Below are positions 52,152 through 60,251 of a stretch of DNA of 64,000 nucleotides, one piece after another. Made by a program: the position numbers and the translations under genes. The stretch is from Cloacibacterium normanense (GTDB lineage: Bacteria > Bacteroidota > Bacteroidia > Flavobacteriales > Weeksellaceae), in NCBI RefSeq assembly GCF_003860565.1, contig NZ_CP034157.1:372001-436000 (forward strand), written 5' to 3'. The number at the start of each line of letters is the position of its first letter. Within the stretch, counting starts at the first letter, position 1. Below the pieces are notes generated by a model. It saw only the letters and a list, made by a program, of their open reading frames with translations, made no database searches and was not told the DNA's origin.

Positions 52152-53024
52152 TTAAATTTTTGCCATTTCTGCTTTTATTTTTGCTTGTAAACCTTCAGAA
52201 GCAATAACTAGAGGCAATCTTAAGTAGTTTTTGATGATTCCTTTCTCTGCTAAAACGGTTTTAATTCCGCAAGGATTTCCTTCAGCAAAAATAAGTCTGG
52301 TGATTTCTACCAATTTGTTATGAATTTCATAAGCTTCTTTTACTTTTCCTTCGAAAGCAAGTTTTACCATTGTAGAAAATTCCTTAGGATAACCTTGTCC
52401 AATTACAGAAATTACACCATCTCCACCAGCTAAAGTTACTGGAAGTGTATATTCATCATCTCCAGAAACTAAAGAGAAATTTGCAGGTTTTTTTCTTAAA
52501 ATATCAAAATATTGTAAGATGTTTGGTGCAGCTTCTTTTATCATAAAAAGATTAGGGAATTCATTCGCTAAACGCAATGTGGTAGAAGCCTCTATGTTTT
52601 GACCAGTTCTTCCTGGAACGTTATAAATAATGATTTGTTTTCCTGTAGAAGCTAGCATTTTGTAATGTTGATAAAGTCCTTCTTGGTTAGGTTTGTTATA
52701 GTAAGGAGATACCGATAAAACTGCATCGAAATCAGTTAAATCTGCTTCTTCAATTTGTTTTTTAACTTCTAGAGTATTGTTTCCACCGATTCCTAAAACC
52801 AATGGCAAACGTTTATTATTAATCTTTATAACGTGTTTTATAACTTCTTGTTTTTCTGTTGCAGAAAGAGTAGCAGCTTCTGCTGTGGTTCCTAGAACTA
52901 CTAAATAATTGGTGCCATTTTCGATGTTGTATTCTACTAATCTCGTTAGCGAATCAAAATCTACTGATAAATCTTCGTTGAAAGGTGTTACTAATGCTAC
53001 ACCTACTCCTTTTAAGTTACTCAT
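52152..53024 (-). CDS. dapA: 4-hydroxy-tetrahydrodipicolinate synthase
   Basis: The 290-residue TIM barrel condenses pyruvate with aspartate semialdehyde in lysine/diaminopimelate synthesis. The Schiff-base Lys163 lies in 'FMIKEAAPN', Tyr134 in 'IIIYNVPGRTG', and the GTTAE motif (45-49) binds pyruvate. Length is normal. The gene stands alone with a -7 box about 30 bases upstream. Confidence 0.96.
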   Translation of the reverse strand: MSNLKGVGVALVTPFNEDLSVDFDSLTRLVEYNIENGTNYLVVLGTTAEAATLSATEKQEVIKHVIKINNKRLPLVLGIGGNNTLEVKKQIEEADLTDFDAVLSVSPYYNKPNQEGLYQHYKMLASTGKQIIIYNVPGRTGQNIEASTTLRLANEFPNLFMIKEAAPNILQYFDILRKKPANFSLVSGDDEYTLPVTLAGGDGVISVIGQGYPKEFSTMVKLAFEGKVKEAYEIHNKLVEITRLIFAEGNPCGIKTVLAEKGIIKNYLRLPLVIASEGLQAKIKAEMAKI

Positions 53025-53336
53025 TGTTAAATTCTGTTATAAAAATTAATTTGTTCAAAATTAGTGAAAAATTTTTTTTCAGGAGCAAGAAGTTTACTAA
53101 TTCTCATCACTTTTGGTCCCTCTTTTCGCTGCAATCTTTTAAAATTTTTTCACTCGGGTTTCATAAAATGAAAAAACCTGAAAATTTTAAAAGGATTTCG
53201 CTTCAAAAAGAGGCACGAGTTTCGCCGATTCCTTTAAAAATATAAAAAAACAAAGAGGCAATCGGGGCTATTTTTCACTCAAATTTCTTCGGTTCACGAC
53301 CGCCAAAAAATCTATTCATAATAACAGATAATCAAT
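53025..53336. repeat. Intergenic region with a long imperfect inverted repeat
   Basis: A gap of about 310 bases between dapA and the 5'-nucleotidase operon. A long imperfect hairpin spans 53117-53214: the left arm CCCTCTTTTCGCTGCAATCT...TTTTAAAATTTTT pairs with the right arm AAAATTTTAAAAGGATTTCGCTTCAAAAAGAGG, and the tip is CTCGGGTTTC/AAACCTG-like. No gene is evident. The dapA promoter is at the left and the operon promoter at the right. Confidence 0.65.
53055..53062 (-). promoter_or_regulatory. -7 box for dapA
   Basis: The minus strand reads TAATTTTG, a perfect match, 30 bases before the dapA start. Confidence 0.65.
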
Positions 53337-53344
53337 TATATTTG
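53337..53344 (+). promoter_or_regulatory. -7 box for the split 5'-nucleotidase operon
   Basis: TATATTTG is a perfect match. It contains an in-frame TTG at 53342, so the operon's first start is ATG 53366. Confidence 0.65.
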
Positions 53345-53365
53345 CATTACAATTTTTATAAAATC

Positions 53366-54115
53366 ATGAAAAATAAAATTTGGTTGTTGGCCATCGTTGC
53401 GCTCACTGCTTCTGCATGCAGAACTCCGCTTCAAGTGGCTCAAGTTCAACCGCAGAAAAATACTTCAATTACTTCTGAAATTGCAGAAAATCAGAATTTT
53501 GTATCCTATATCGCTCCATATAAAGCAGAGTTGGAGAAAAAAATGAATTCTAAAATTTCTTACACTTCTGTAGACCTTAATAAATCGGGAGATAATTCTA
53601 ATTTAGGGAACCTTTTGGCAGATTTCACTTATGAAGGAGCAGAAGAATGGGGAAAAAAAAATGATATTGATGTAGATGCTGCAGTAATTAACATTGGCGG
53701 AATTCGTTCTACGATTGGTGCAGGAGATATTTTGACCAAACATGTTTTTGAAGTAATGCCTTTTGAAAATGAAGTGGTAATTGTAAAAATGAAGGGTAGT
53801 GATTTGAGAGGTTTATTTCAATATTATCTAGAAACACAGAAAAATAACCCTGTTTCTCATCTTTACATCGAAACAGAAAACGGTAAAATCAATCAAGCCT
53901 TAATCGATGGCGAAAATGTAGAAGATGAAAAGGTGTATTACATTGCTACGTCTGATTATCTTGCTTTGGGTGGTGATAATATGAAGTTTTTCAGCAAAGG
54001 AGAATTGATTTCTACAGGAATTAAATTAAGAGATTTATTTTTAGAATATTTCGAGAAAAATCCAGAAGTAAAAGCTAATAAAGACATTCGTTTAAATTTT
54101 AAAGGGAAAAACTAA
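53366..54115 (+). CDS. 5'-nucleotidase C-terminal-domain lipoprotein
   Basis: The 249-residue protein has a lipoprotein signal ending ALTASAC (Cys18) and then only the 5'-nucleotidase substrate-binding domain. 'NSKISYTSVDLNKSGDNSNLGNLLADF', 'INIGGIRSTIGAGDI', 'VFEVMPFENEVVIVKM' and 'YYIATSDYLALGGDNM' are typical. In UshA-like enzymes this domain follows the catalytic one in the same chain. Here it is its own gene, encoded first. The last base of its stop codon is also the first base of the next ATG (TAATG). Confidence 0.92.
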   Translation: MKNKIWLLAIVALTASACRTPLQVAQVQPQKNTSITSEIAENQNFVSYIAPYKAELEKKMNSKISYTSVDLNKSGDNSNLGNLLADFTYEGAEEWGKKNDIDVDAAVINIGGIRSTIGAGDILTKHVFEVMPFENEVVIVKMKGSDLRGLFQYYLETQKNNPVSHLYIETENGKINQALIDGENVEDEKVYYIATSDYLALGGDNMKFFSKGELISTGIKLRDLFLEYFEKNPEVKANKDIRLNFKGKN

Positions 54116-55065
54116 TGAACAGAAAAGAATTTTTAAAAACAGTAGGAGGCGGAACATTAGCACTTTCTTTAGCGCCTAATTTAGTTTTTGCCCGTCAAAA
54201 AAGTATTCTTGACAAAAATTCGGCTTATAAATTGACCGTTTTACATACTAATGACCAACACAGTAGAATAGAACCGTTTGATTCTAGTTATTCTAGAAAT
54301 CCTAATCAGGGAGGTTTTGCAAGACGTGCTACCTTAATTCAGCAATTTAGAAGCCAAGAAAAAAACGTTCTGTTATTAGATGCAGGTGACATTTTTCAAG
54401 GAACACCATATTTTAATTTTTATGGAGGCGAACTAGAATTTAAATTAATGTCTATGATGGGTTATGATGCTGCAACTATGGGAAATCATGATTTCGATAA
54501 TGGTTTAGAGGGCTTCTTGAAGGCTTTACCGAATGCTAAATTCCCTTTTATCACTTCTAATTACGATTTCAGCAATACCATTCTTGATGGAAAAACCGAA
54601 AAATATAAAATCTTCAAAAAAGATGGAATTAAAGTAGGACTTTTCGGAGTGGGAATAGAGTTAGACGGTTTGGTAGGCAAGAAACAATATCAGGAAACTA
54701 AATATTTGAATCCAGTAGAAATCGCACAGCATTATGCAGATTTTCTGAGAAAAGAAAAAGGTTGTGATTTGGTAATCTGTCTATCACATATTGGTTATGA
54801 TTACCGAGATGATGCGGATAAAATTTCTGATAAAAAATTAGCAGCTCAAACGGATAATATTGATTTAATTTTAGGAGGTCACACTCATACTTTTTTACCA
54901 GAACCACAATCTTTTACCAATAAAAGTGGCAAAAACGTTTTGGTGAATCAAGTAGGTTGGGCTGGATTACTTCTAGGAAGAATAGATTTTTATTTTGACA
55001 AAAATAAGAGTTTACAAAATATTTCATGGAATAATCAAGTTATAGATGATAGCATTTTAGGTTAA
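54115..55065 (+). CDS. Metallophosphatase (5'-nucleotidase catalytic half)
   Basis: The 316-residue protein has a Tat-like N-terminus (NRKEFLKTVGGGTLALSLAP) and a metallophosphoesterase domain. Metal ligands lie in 'LHTNDQHSRIE', 'LLDAGDIFQGTPYF', 'TMGNHDFDNG', 'LSHIGYD' and 'ILGGHTHTF'. It supplies the catalytic half of a UshA-like 5'-nucleotidase, and the C-terminal half is the preceding gene. The pair probably reassembles outside the cytoplasm to hydrolyse nucleotides for salvage. Confidence 0.93.
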   Translation: MNRKEFLKTVGGGTLALSLAPNLVFARQKSILDKNSAYKLTVLHTNDQHSRIEPFDSSYSRNPNQGGFARRATLIQQFRSQEKNVLLLDAGDIFQGTPYFNFYGGELEFKLMSMMGYDAATMGNHDFDNGLEGFLKALPNAKFPFITSNYDFSNTILDGKTEKYKIFKKDGIKVGLFGVGIELDGLVGKKQYQETKYLNPVEIAQHYADFLRKEKGCDLVICLSHIGYDYRDDADKISDKKLAAQTDNIDLILGGHTHTFLPEPQSFTNKSGKNVLVNQVGWAGLLLGRIDFYFDKNKSLQNISWNNQVIDDSILG

Positions 55066-55071
55066 AAATTG

Positions 55072-57312
55072 ATGATGAAAAAAAATATATTAGTCTTTTT
55101 ACTGCTCTTTTTGTATTTTTCAGTGTTTTCGCAAAACACCAATAGTAAGTGGAGCGATTTGTTCTCTTACAATAATGTTTTGGCTTTCAAAGAAAAAGAC
55201 GGGAAAATCATTGCCGCAACTGAAAATGGAGTTTTTTATTACAACACCATTTCAGGAGAAATTACCAAACTTTCTAAAGCCAATGGTTTGCACGAAGTGA
55301 AAATTTCGGCTTTTGACTATGACGCAGCTACCAATACAGCTATCATAGGTTATAAATCTGGGAATTTAGATGTGGTAACTGCAGATGGTGTAACGTATGT
55401 GGTAGATATTCCGCTCTCACAAAGTTATACAGGAAGTAAAACGATTAATAATATTTCTATCAATGGAGACAAAGCCGTGATTTCTGTAGGTTATGGCGTT
55501 TCTATTTTTAACATCACCAAAAAAGAATTTGGGGATACTTGTTTCTTTTTCAATGGTACTTCTTACGAAAAAGTTTTAGAAGCCACCATAAAAGACAATA
55601 CCATTTATGCAATTACAGAAAATAGCCTTAAATATCATCCGATTGATGTAACTTTTTCGGTGTACAGCAATTGGAATTCCGTAGCAGGAAATTATACCCA
55701 AATAGATTCTAAAACAACTTTGGTATTATCTAATAACAATACGGTGTATTATGGTAATGTGGGAAGTTTAAGTTCAATTCCGCAAAGTTTTACCAAAATT
55801 AAAGACATTAAAATTACCGATTCCCAAATTATTGTTGCAGACCAAACCAAAGTATACGCGTATACACTTACAGGAACTTTGCAAAAAACAATAGATATTG
55901 CAGAAGAAGTTAATACGGCTTTTGTTGTAAATAATCAAATTTATACAGGAACTAAACTTTCAGGAATTTATGACGAATCTAAAAACTCCTATAAACCAGA
56001 TGGTCCATATTCTAACATTTCGTATAAAATTAGTCTTTTAGATAATCAATTGTGGGTTTCTACGGGAGGAAGAGATGGTTATAATACTCCGTTTTATACA
56101 GGTTTAGGGTATTATCATTTTGATGGTAATCAATGGAATTATCCTAATTATTTCAAAAGTTCTACTTTCGTTTGGAATATTTTAGATGTAGTTCCTAATC
56201 CTTCTAAACCTTCCGAAGTTTTCTTTGCCAATTATTCATTTAGAGCTGGAGAAAAAGGGATTTATAAAATGGATAATAATGTTTTTGTAAAAGCATATAA
56301 CCAAACAGACGCTAATAACTTTTATAACAGACCTGCAGGTTGTGTTTTTGACGAAAATAATCAACTTTTTTGTTCGGTTGGTGCTTTACAAAATCAGAAA
56401 TATACAGAAGGTGTCTATGTGTATGATAAATCTAATGATCAGTTTGTAATCAATTCTTTAGTTACTGCAGGAAGTACTCAAAAACCAATAATTAAAGAAG
56501 GCAAATTATTTATTCCATCTCCTTATTATAATCCGGGAGGTTTGATTATTTCTGATTATAAAAATACGCCGCTTAGTTTTTCAGATGATAAAACCATTTT
56601 GATTAATTCAAAAAATGGATTGGCAGCTTCTGGAACTGTTTCAGCTGCGATAGATAAAAATGATGACATTTGGGTAGGAACTAGACTTGGACTTAGAATT
56701 TTATCAAATGCTTCTAATGCAATTAATAATACTGATAATAAAGCAGAACCTATTGTTATTACTCAAAACGGAATTCCAGAAGAACTTTTTAAAGATTTGG
56801 TGATTCTTCAGGTAGAAGTAGATTCAGGGAATCAAAAATGGGTTTCTGTAGAAGGAGGAGGCGTATTTTACCTCAGTTCTAATGGCGAAAATACCATTTC
56901 GCATTTTACAAAAGTAAATTCTCCATTACCAAATGATATTGTTACAGATATAAAAGTTGACCCTAAAACCGGAAAAGTTTATTTTGTAACTTTTGATGGA
57001 ATTGTGGTCTATCAAGGAGATGTAATCAATGTTTCTAGCGATTTTTCGGAGATAAAAGTTTATCCAAATCCAGTTGTTACAAGTCAATACCGAGGAAATG
57101 TAAAAATTTCAGGACTTGCCGAAAAAACCAATATTAGAATTACAGATGCAGCAGGAAACGTGGTGCATCAAGCAGTAGCAAGAGGCGGATATTACGAATG
57201 GAACCTCAATAATCAAAAAGGTATTAGAGTAGCCTCGGGAATTTATTTTGTCTTAATGACCAATGAAGATGGAACCGATAAAGCTACCGCGAAAATTGCA
57301 GTGGTAAATTAA
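55072..57312 (+). CDS. porZ: PorZ-like T9SS beta-propeller protein
   Basis: The 746-residue exported protein (signal MMKKNILVFLLLFLYFSVFS) has two beta-propeller-like regions of repeated strands ('DYKNTPLSFSDDKTILINSKNGLAASGTVSAAIDKNDDIWVGTRLGLRIL'). It ends with a type A T9SS sorting domain ('EIKVYPNPVVTSQYRGNVKISG...GIYFVLMTNEDGT'). Length and layout match PorZ, a surface-exposed T9SS component of the attachment complex that delivers anionic LPS in Porphyromonas. It begins 7 bases after the previous stop and abuts recO. In-frame TTG 55069 is ignored in favour of ATG 55072. Confidence 0.8.
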   Translation: MMKKNILVFLLLFLYFSVFSQNTNSKWSDLFSYNNVLAFKEKDGKIIAATENGVFYYNTISGEITKLSKANGLHEVKISAFDYDAATNTAIIGYKSGNLDVVTADGVTYVVDIPLSQSYTGSKTINNISINGDKAVISVGYGVSIFNITKKEFGDTCFFFNGTSYEKVLEATIKDNTIYAITENSLKYHPIDVTFSVYSNWNSVAGNYTQIDSKTTLVLSNNNTVYYGNVGSLSSIPQSFTKIKDIKITDSQIIVADQTKVYAYTLTGTLQKTIDIAEEVNTAFVVNNQIYTGTKLSGIYDESKNSYKPDGPYSNISYKISLLDNQLWVSTGGRDGYNTPFYTGLGYYHFDGNQWNYPNYFKSSTFVWNILDVVPNPSKPSEVFFANYSFRAGEKGIYKMDNNVFVKAYNQTDANNFYNRPAGCVFDENNQLFCSVGALQNQKYTEGVYVYDKSNDQFVINSLVTAGSTQKPIIKEGKLFIPSPYYNPGGLIISDYKNTPLSFSDDKTILINSKNGLAASGTVSAAIDKNDDIWVGTRLGLRILSNASNAINNTDNKAEPIVITQNGIPEELFKDLVILQVEVDSGNQKWVSVEGGGVFYLSSNGENTISHFTKVNSPLPNDIVTDIKVDPKTGKVYFVTFDGIVVYQGDVINVSSDFSEIKVYPNPVVTSQYRGNVKISGLAEKTNIRITDAAGNVVHQAVARGGYYEWNLNNQKGIRVASGIYFVLMTNEDGTDKATAKIAVVN

Positions 57313-57995
57313 TGGATAAAAATACGGGTTTTTTACTCTCATATATTAAATACGGAGATTATGATGCCATTCTGCATTGTTATACATTAGAAAGCGGTTT
57401 TCAGTCGTTTTTCATGAGAGGAATATATTCTGCTAAAAACAAAAAGAAAGCTTTTCTCTCGCCACTTAATGAACTAGAAATTACCTTTTCAAGTCATCAC
57501 GGCAACCTTCCAATGATTAAAAAGGTAGAACTGAATGAGAAGTTACCAGATGAGGTAAATGTTCATCAGAACGCGGTGATTTTTTTTCTTTCGGATTTTC
57601 TCAATCAAATTTTGAAGAATGAAAGTCAGCAAGTTGCTCTTTATCAAGAAATTAAGTTTTTCAAACAGAAAACTTTAGAGAAAAAGATGCATGCGCATTA
57701 TTTTTTTCTGATTAGGATGCTTCAGTTTTTTGGGATTTCTCCATTGGTGTCCGAAGAAAAATTTTTAAATATTGAAAAGGGAGTTTTCCAAGAAGAAATT
57801 ACTCAAAAAGAAGTAGATGAAGAACTGTCTTTTCTTTGGAAGAAAATTTTAAACCAAGAAATAGACGAAGATTTTATAATTGAAAAAAAATACAGAAAAT
57901 CTTTATTAGATTCTATTTTACAATACTATAAAATGCACTTTCCAGAATTTTATTCGCCTAAGTCTTTGGCTGTAATTTTAGAAGTTTTTAAATAA
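57312..57995 (+). CDS. recO: DNA repair protein RecO
   Basis: A 227-residue protein with the N-terminal OB fold ('NTGFLLSYIKYGDYDAILHCYTLESGFQSFFMRG') and a helical C-terminal domain. RecO assists RecA loading on SSB-coated DNA with RecR. There is no zinc-finger Cys cluster, which is common in Bacteroidota RecO. The ATG overlaps the porZ stop by one base, so it is the last gene of the operon. Its natural terminator is split by the IS element that follows. Confidence 0.92.
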   Translation: MDKNTGFLLSYIKYGDYDAILHCYTLESGFQSFFMRGIYSAKNKKKAFLSPLNELEITFSSHHGNLPMIKKVELNEKLPDEVNVHQNAVIFFLSDFLNQILKNESQQVALYQEIKFFKQKTLEKKMHAHYFFLIRMLQFFGISPLVSEEKFLNIEKGVFQEEITQKEVDEELSFLWKKILNQEIDEDFIIEKKYRKSLLDSILQYYKMHFPEFYSPKSLAVILEVFK

Positions 57996-58039
57996 AAAAA
58001 ACGCCTAATTATAGACTGCACCCAAAAGTTTAGACAAAA

Positions 58040-58828
58040 TTAAACAATATTCTCAAAGGAAAGAGTTCGGTACTGTACCGGACTCTTTCCTTTGAGATTG
58101 AGTCTTATTCTATCATTGTTGTAATAGTGAATGTACTTCACTATTTCGATCTTAAGTTCCTGAATGGAACCAAACTTTCTGGTATAAAACATTTCTGATT
58201 TTATCGTTCCAAAAAAGTTTTCTATCACCGCATTGTCCAAACAGTTTCCTTTTCGGGACATACTTTGAATAATACCTTTTTCTTTTAACAAGTTTTGGTA
58301 ATGTTTCATTTGATATTGCCAACCTTGATCAGAATGTAGAATGATGTTTTGTGTAGATTTTACTTTTCTGAATGATTTCTTTAGCATTCTGATGATTTGG
58401 CTAAACACAGGTCTTTCAGATAAGTCAAAACTGACAATTTCACCATTAAATAAATCGATGATTGGAGATAGGTAAAGTTTATTACCCGATACATTAAACT
58501 CTGTAACATCGGTTGCCCATTTCTGATTAGGAGTGTCCGATTTGAAATTCCTCTGTAGAACATTGGGCGCAATTTTCCCTTGCTCTCCCTTGTAAGATTT
58601 ATATTTCTTCACTCGGATAATACTCTTTAATCCTAATGTTTTCATAAGTCGTAAAACAGTTTTGTGATTAATCAAAATTCCTTTTTCTTTCAAAAGCAAA
58701 GTAATTCTTCTATAGCCCAACCTTCCTTTGTGACGATGATAAATCTGATTAATCATTTCTTTTATTTCCGCATATTTATCTTTCATTTGAAAGCGTTTTT
58801 GATAGTAATAAAAACTGCTTCTTGCCAT
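58040..58828 (-). CDS. IS3-family transposase OrfB (DDE catalytic part)
   Basis: 262 residues from the internal ATG. The DDE catalytic triad is visible in 'WATDVTEF' (D), 'LHSDQGWQY' (D) and 'DNAVIENFFGTIKSE' (E), with the 'HHxGxLGYRRI'-like N-terminal 'YHRHKGRLGYRRITLLL'. The frame continues upstream of the ATG, back to the frameshift heptamer at 58921-58927, with no stop. The real product is therefore probably an OrfAB fusion. It transposes the element. Confidence 0.93.
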   Translation of the reverse strand: MARSSFYYYQKRFQMKDKYAEIKEMINQIYHRHKGRLGYRRITLLLKEKGILINHKTVLRLMKTLGLKSIIRVKKYKSYKGEQGKIAPNVLQRNFKSDTPNQKWATDVTEFNVSGNKLYLSPIIDLFNGEIVSFDLSERPVFSQIIRMLKKSFRKVKSTQNIILHSDQGWQYQMKHYQNLLKEKGIIQSMSRKGNCLDNAVIENFFGTIKSEMFYTRKFGSIQELKIEIVKYIHYYNNDRIRLNLKGKSPVQYRTLSFENIV

Positions 58829-58869
58829 CGATGTACAATGCAGCAGTACTGCTAAATCAAAGTCCTGCC

Positions 58870-59394
58870 TTAACTCTTCGATGGCTTTGGATTTTTCCTT
58901 TCCTGAATTAAGGCGTCTAACTTTTTTAAAATGGCGTTCTCGGCTTCTAAATAATAAATCCTCTCCAACAGTTTTTCCTCCCTTGTTAAGGGTTTGCCTG
59001 TTTTCTTTTTTTTTCGCTTGTAATTACTCATGGTTTTAGGTCTTCCTCTGGGTCTGTTTTCTAAACCTAAAATACCATTTTTTTTGTAATTACGCTGCCA
59101 ACTAAGAATACTGGACTCCGCAGGAATATTAAACCTTCTCGACGCTTCTTTTAAACTTAAATTCTCTTTCTCAATTACTGATAAAATCTTTAATTTAAAA
59201 TCTTTTGTGTAATGCGTATTGGAAAGCCGAACAAGTCCTGAAACTCCATAAAGTTCATAAAATTTTATCCATTTACGAACCAAGGAACCACAAACTCCAA
59301 TGCGTTTTCCTAAATCGTCTGTTCCAATGTCCCCTTTGTGATATCTCTTTATAGCTTTTAATTTAAAGTCTACTGAATATTTACTTTTTCCCAT
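58870..59394 (-). CDS. IS3-family OrfA (helix-turn-helix)
   Basis: The 174-residue protein opens 'SKYSVDFKLKAIKRYHKGDIGTDDLGKRIGVCGSLVRKWIKFYELYG', an HTH of the IS3/IS150 type, followed by a second HTH ('NLSLKEASRRFNIPAESSILSWQRNYK'). It ends with a leucine-zipper-like coiled coil ('EKLLERIYYLEAENAILKKLDAL'). It binds the IS ends. The heptamer A AAA AAG near its end gives a -1 shift into orfB. Confidence 0.92.
   Translation of the reverse strand: MGKSKYSVDFKLKAIKRYHKGDIGTDDLGKRIGVCGSLVRKWIKFYELYGVSGLVRLSNTHYTKDFKLKILSVIEKENLSLKEASRRFNIPAESSILSWQRNYKKNGILGLENRPRGRPKTMSNYKRKKKKTGKPLTREEKLLERIYYLEAENAILKKLDALIQERKNPKPSKS
58921..58927 (-). other. Programmed -1 frameshift heptamer in the IS
   Basis: On the minus strand the sequence is A AAA AAG in the orfA frame (Leu-Lys-Lys codons TTA AAA AAG), the classical IS3 slippery site. 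After slipping -1 the frame runs without a stop into orfB through residues 'IEELRQDFDLAVLLH'. Confidence 0.8.
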
Positions 59395-59450
59395 AAAAAA
59401 TACCCCTAAAAAGTGTCTAACTTTTTGGGGCAGTCCATTAGGCGGTTTTT

Positions 59451-60176
59451 TTATCGGGTTTCCGTTTTGTAAATTTGAAAATTGAAAACAAAACTTTTGT
59501 CTTTCATGCTTCCTAAATAAGGAAATGCGTCATCTCTAGCAAATGCGGCTCTTGAAGGTATGATAATTACACCTTGTAAATTATAGTTTTCACTATTTGG
59601 AATTTCACAGCTTTGGAAGTATTTTAAACCTTCTTGTAAACCCTCTATTTCATAGAAAGTTCTTGTGTAAGTCTTATTATAGGCAGTATTGTAAGCATTC
59701 AATACATCATCTTTAACATAATAATAAGATGGGTCGTATTCTGGATTTCCTGTTCCGCTAGTTACAGTATTTCTAAATGCAATTGGAGTTGAAAAACTTA
59801 CAGTTCCTTTACTATCTTTTGTCGCAACATAGGTAGTTGTTTTTTGCAGAATAGATATTTTGTCTGTTGCGCCAATTGTTTTTCCATTAGTTGGAGTATA
59901 TCTACTAATATAAACTACCCCAGAATTAAGTTTTATAACATTATAGTTAAATAGTGGCTTTTCATTATCATCCGCAGTAGAAGTGCTGCTAAAAGCTACT
60001 ATGTTTCCTCTAGAATCAAAATAGTTATCTTTTAAAAATTTTTGGATAGCCTCGTCGTCATATGAGTTCTGTGTTTCTAGACTTACTTCTGGAGTTGTAG
60101 TGGTATTATCATCATCTTTTCTACATGAAGATAAGATAAGAGAAGTGAAAGTAAGAAACAAAAGTATTTTTTTCAT
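59451..60176 (-). CDS. Lipoprotein with predicted FKBP-like fold
   Basis: The 241-residue lipoprotein has a signal ending LILSSC (Cys18), then a flexible Thr-rich linker. The C-terminal part, 'VIIIPSRAAFARDDAFPYLGSMKDKSFVFNFQIYK', resembles the end of FKBP peptidyl-prolyl isomerases, as in flavobacterial GldI-type lipoproteins. The active-site aromatics are hard to confirm, so it may have lost activity. It has a perfect -7 box at 60234-60241. Its stop codon lies in the T run of the disrupted terminator. Confidence 0.7.
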   Translation of the reverse strand: MKKILLFLTFTSLILSSCRKDDDNTTTTPEVSLETQNSYDDEAIQKFLKDNYFDSRGNIVAFSSTSTADDNEKPLFNYNVIKLNSGVVYISRYTPTNGKTIGATDKISILQKTTTYVATKDSKGTVSFSTPIAFRNTVTSGTGNPEYDPSYYYVKDDVLNAYNTAYNKTYTRTFYEIEGLQEGLKYFQSCEIPNSENYNLQGVIIIPSRAAFARDDAFPYLGSMKDKSFVFNFQIYKTETR

Positions 60177-60233
60177 AAGTTTTTTTATCCTTTAGATTTG
60201 TTTAATTAAATTGCTCGATATTTTCAATAACTG

Positions 60234-60241
60234 CAAAAGTA
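60234..60241 (-). promoter_or_regulatory. -7 box for the FKBP-like lipoprotein gene
   Basis: The minus strand reads TACTTTTG, a perfect match, with a leader of about 50 bases. Confidence 0.6.
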
Positions 60242-60251
60242 TAAATAAATT

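Larger units (their letters stand above)
58012..59437 (-). mobile_element. IS3-family insertion sequence, 1426 bp, complete
   Basis: Ends: TAGACTGCACCCAAAAGTTT at 58012 and, on the other strand, TGGACTGCCCCAAAAAGTT at 59437, forming an imperfect terminal inverted repeat that ends TG/CA-like. The target duplication is TTA (58009-58011 and 59438-59440). It carries orfA and orfB with a -1 frameshift site. DDE residues and both ends are intact, so it appears recently inserted and possibly active. Confidence 0.92.
57998..59450. other. recO terminator palindrome interrupted by the IS
   Basis: Left of the IS are AAAAACGCCTAA plus TTA; right of it are TTA plus GGCGGTTTTTTT. Removing the IS and one TTA restores CGCCTAATTAGGCG between an A run and a T run, a perfect rho-independent terminator that would serve recO and the convergent lipoprotein gene. 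Confidence 0.88.

Noticed and set aside
58828-58927. Frameshift in the transposase as a pseudogene mark
   Set aside because: The slippery heptamer A AAA AAG and open -1 frame make programmed frameshifting the better explanation.
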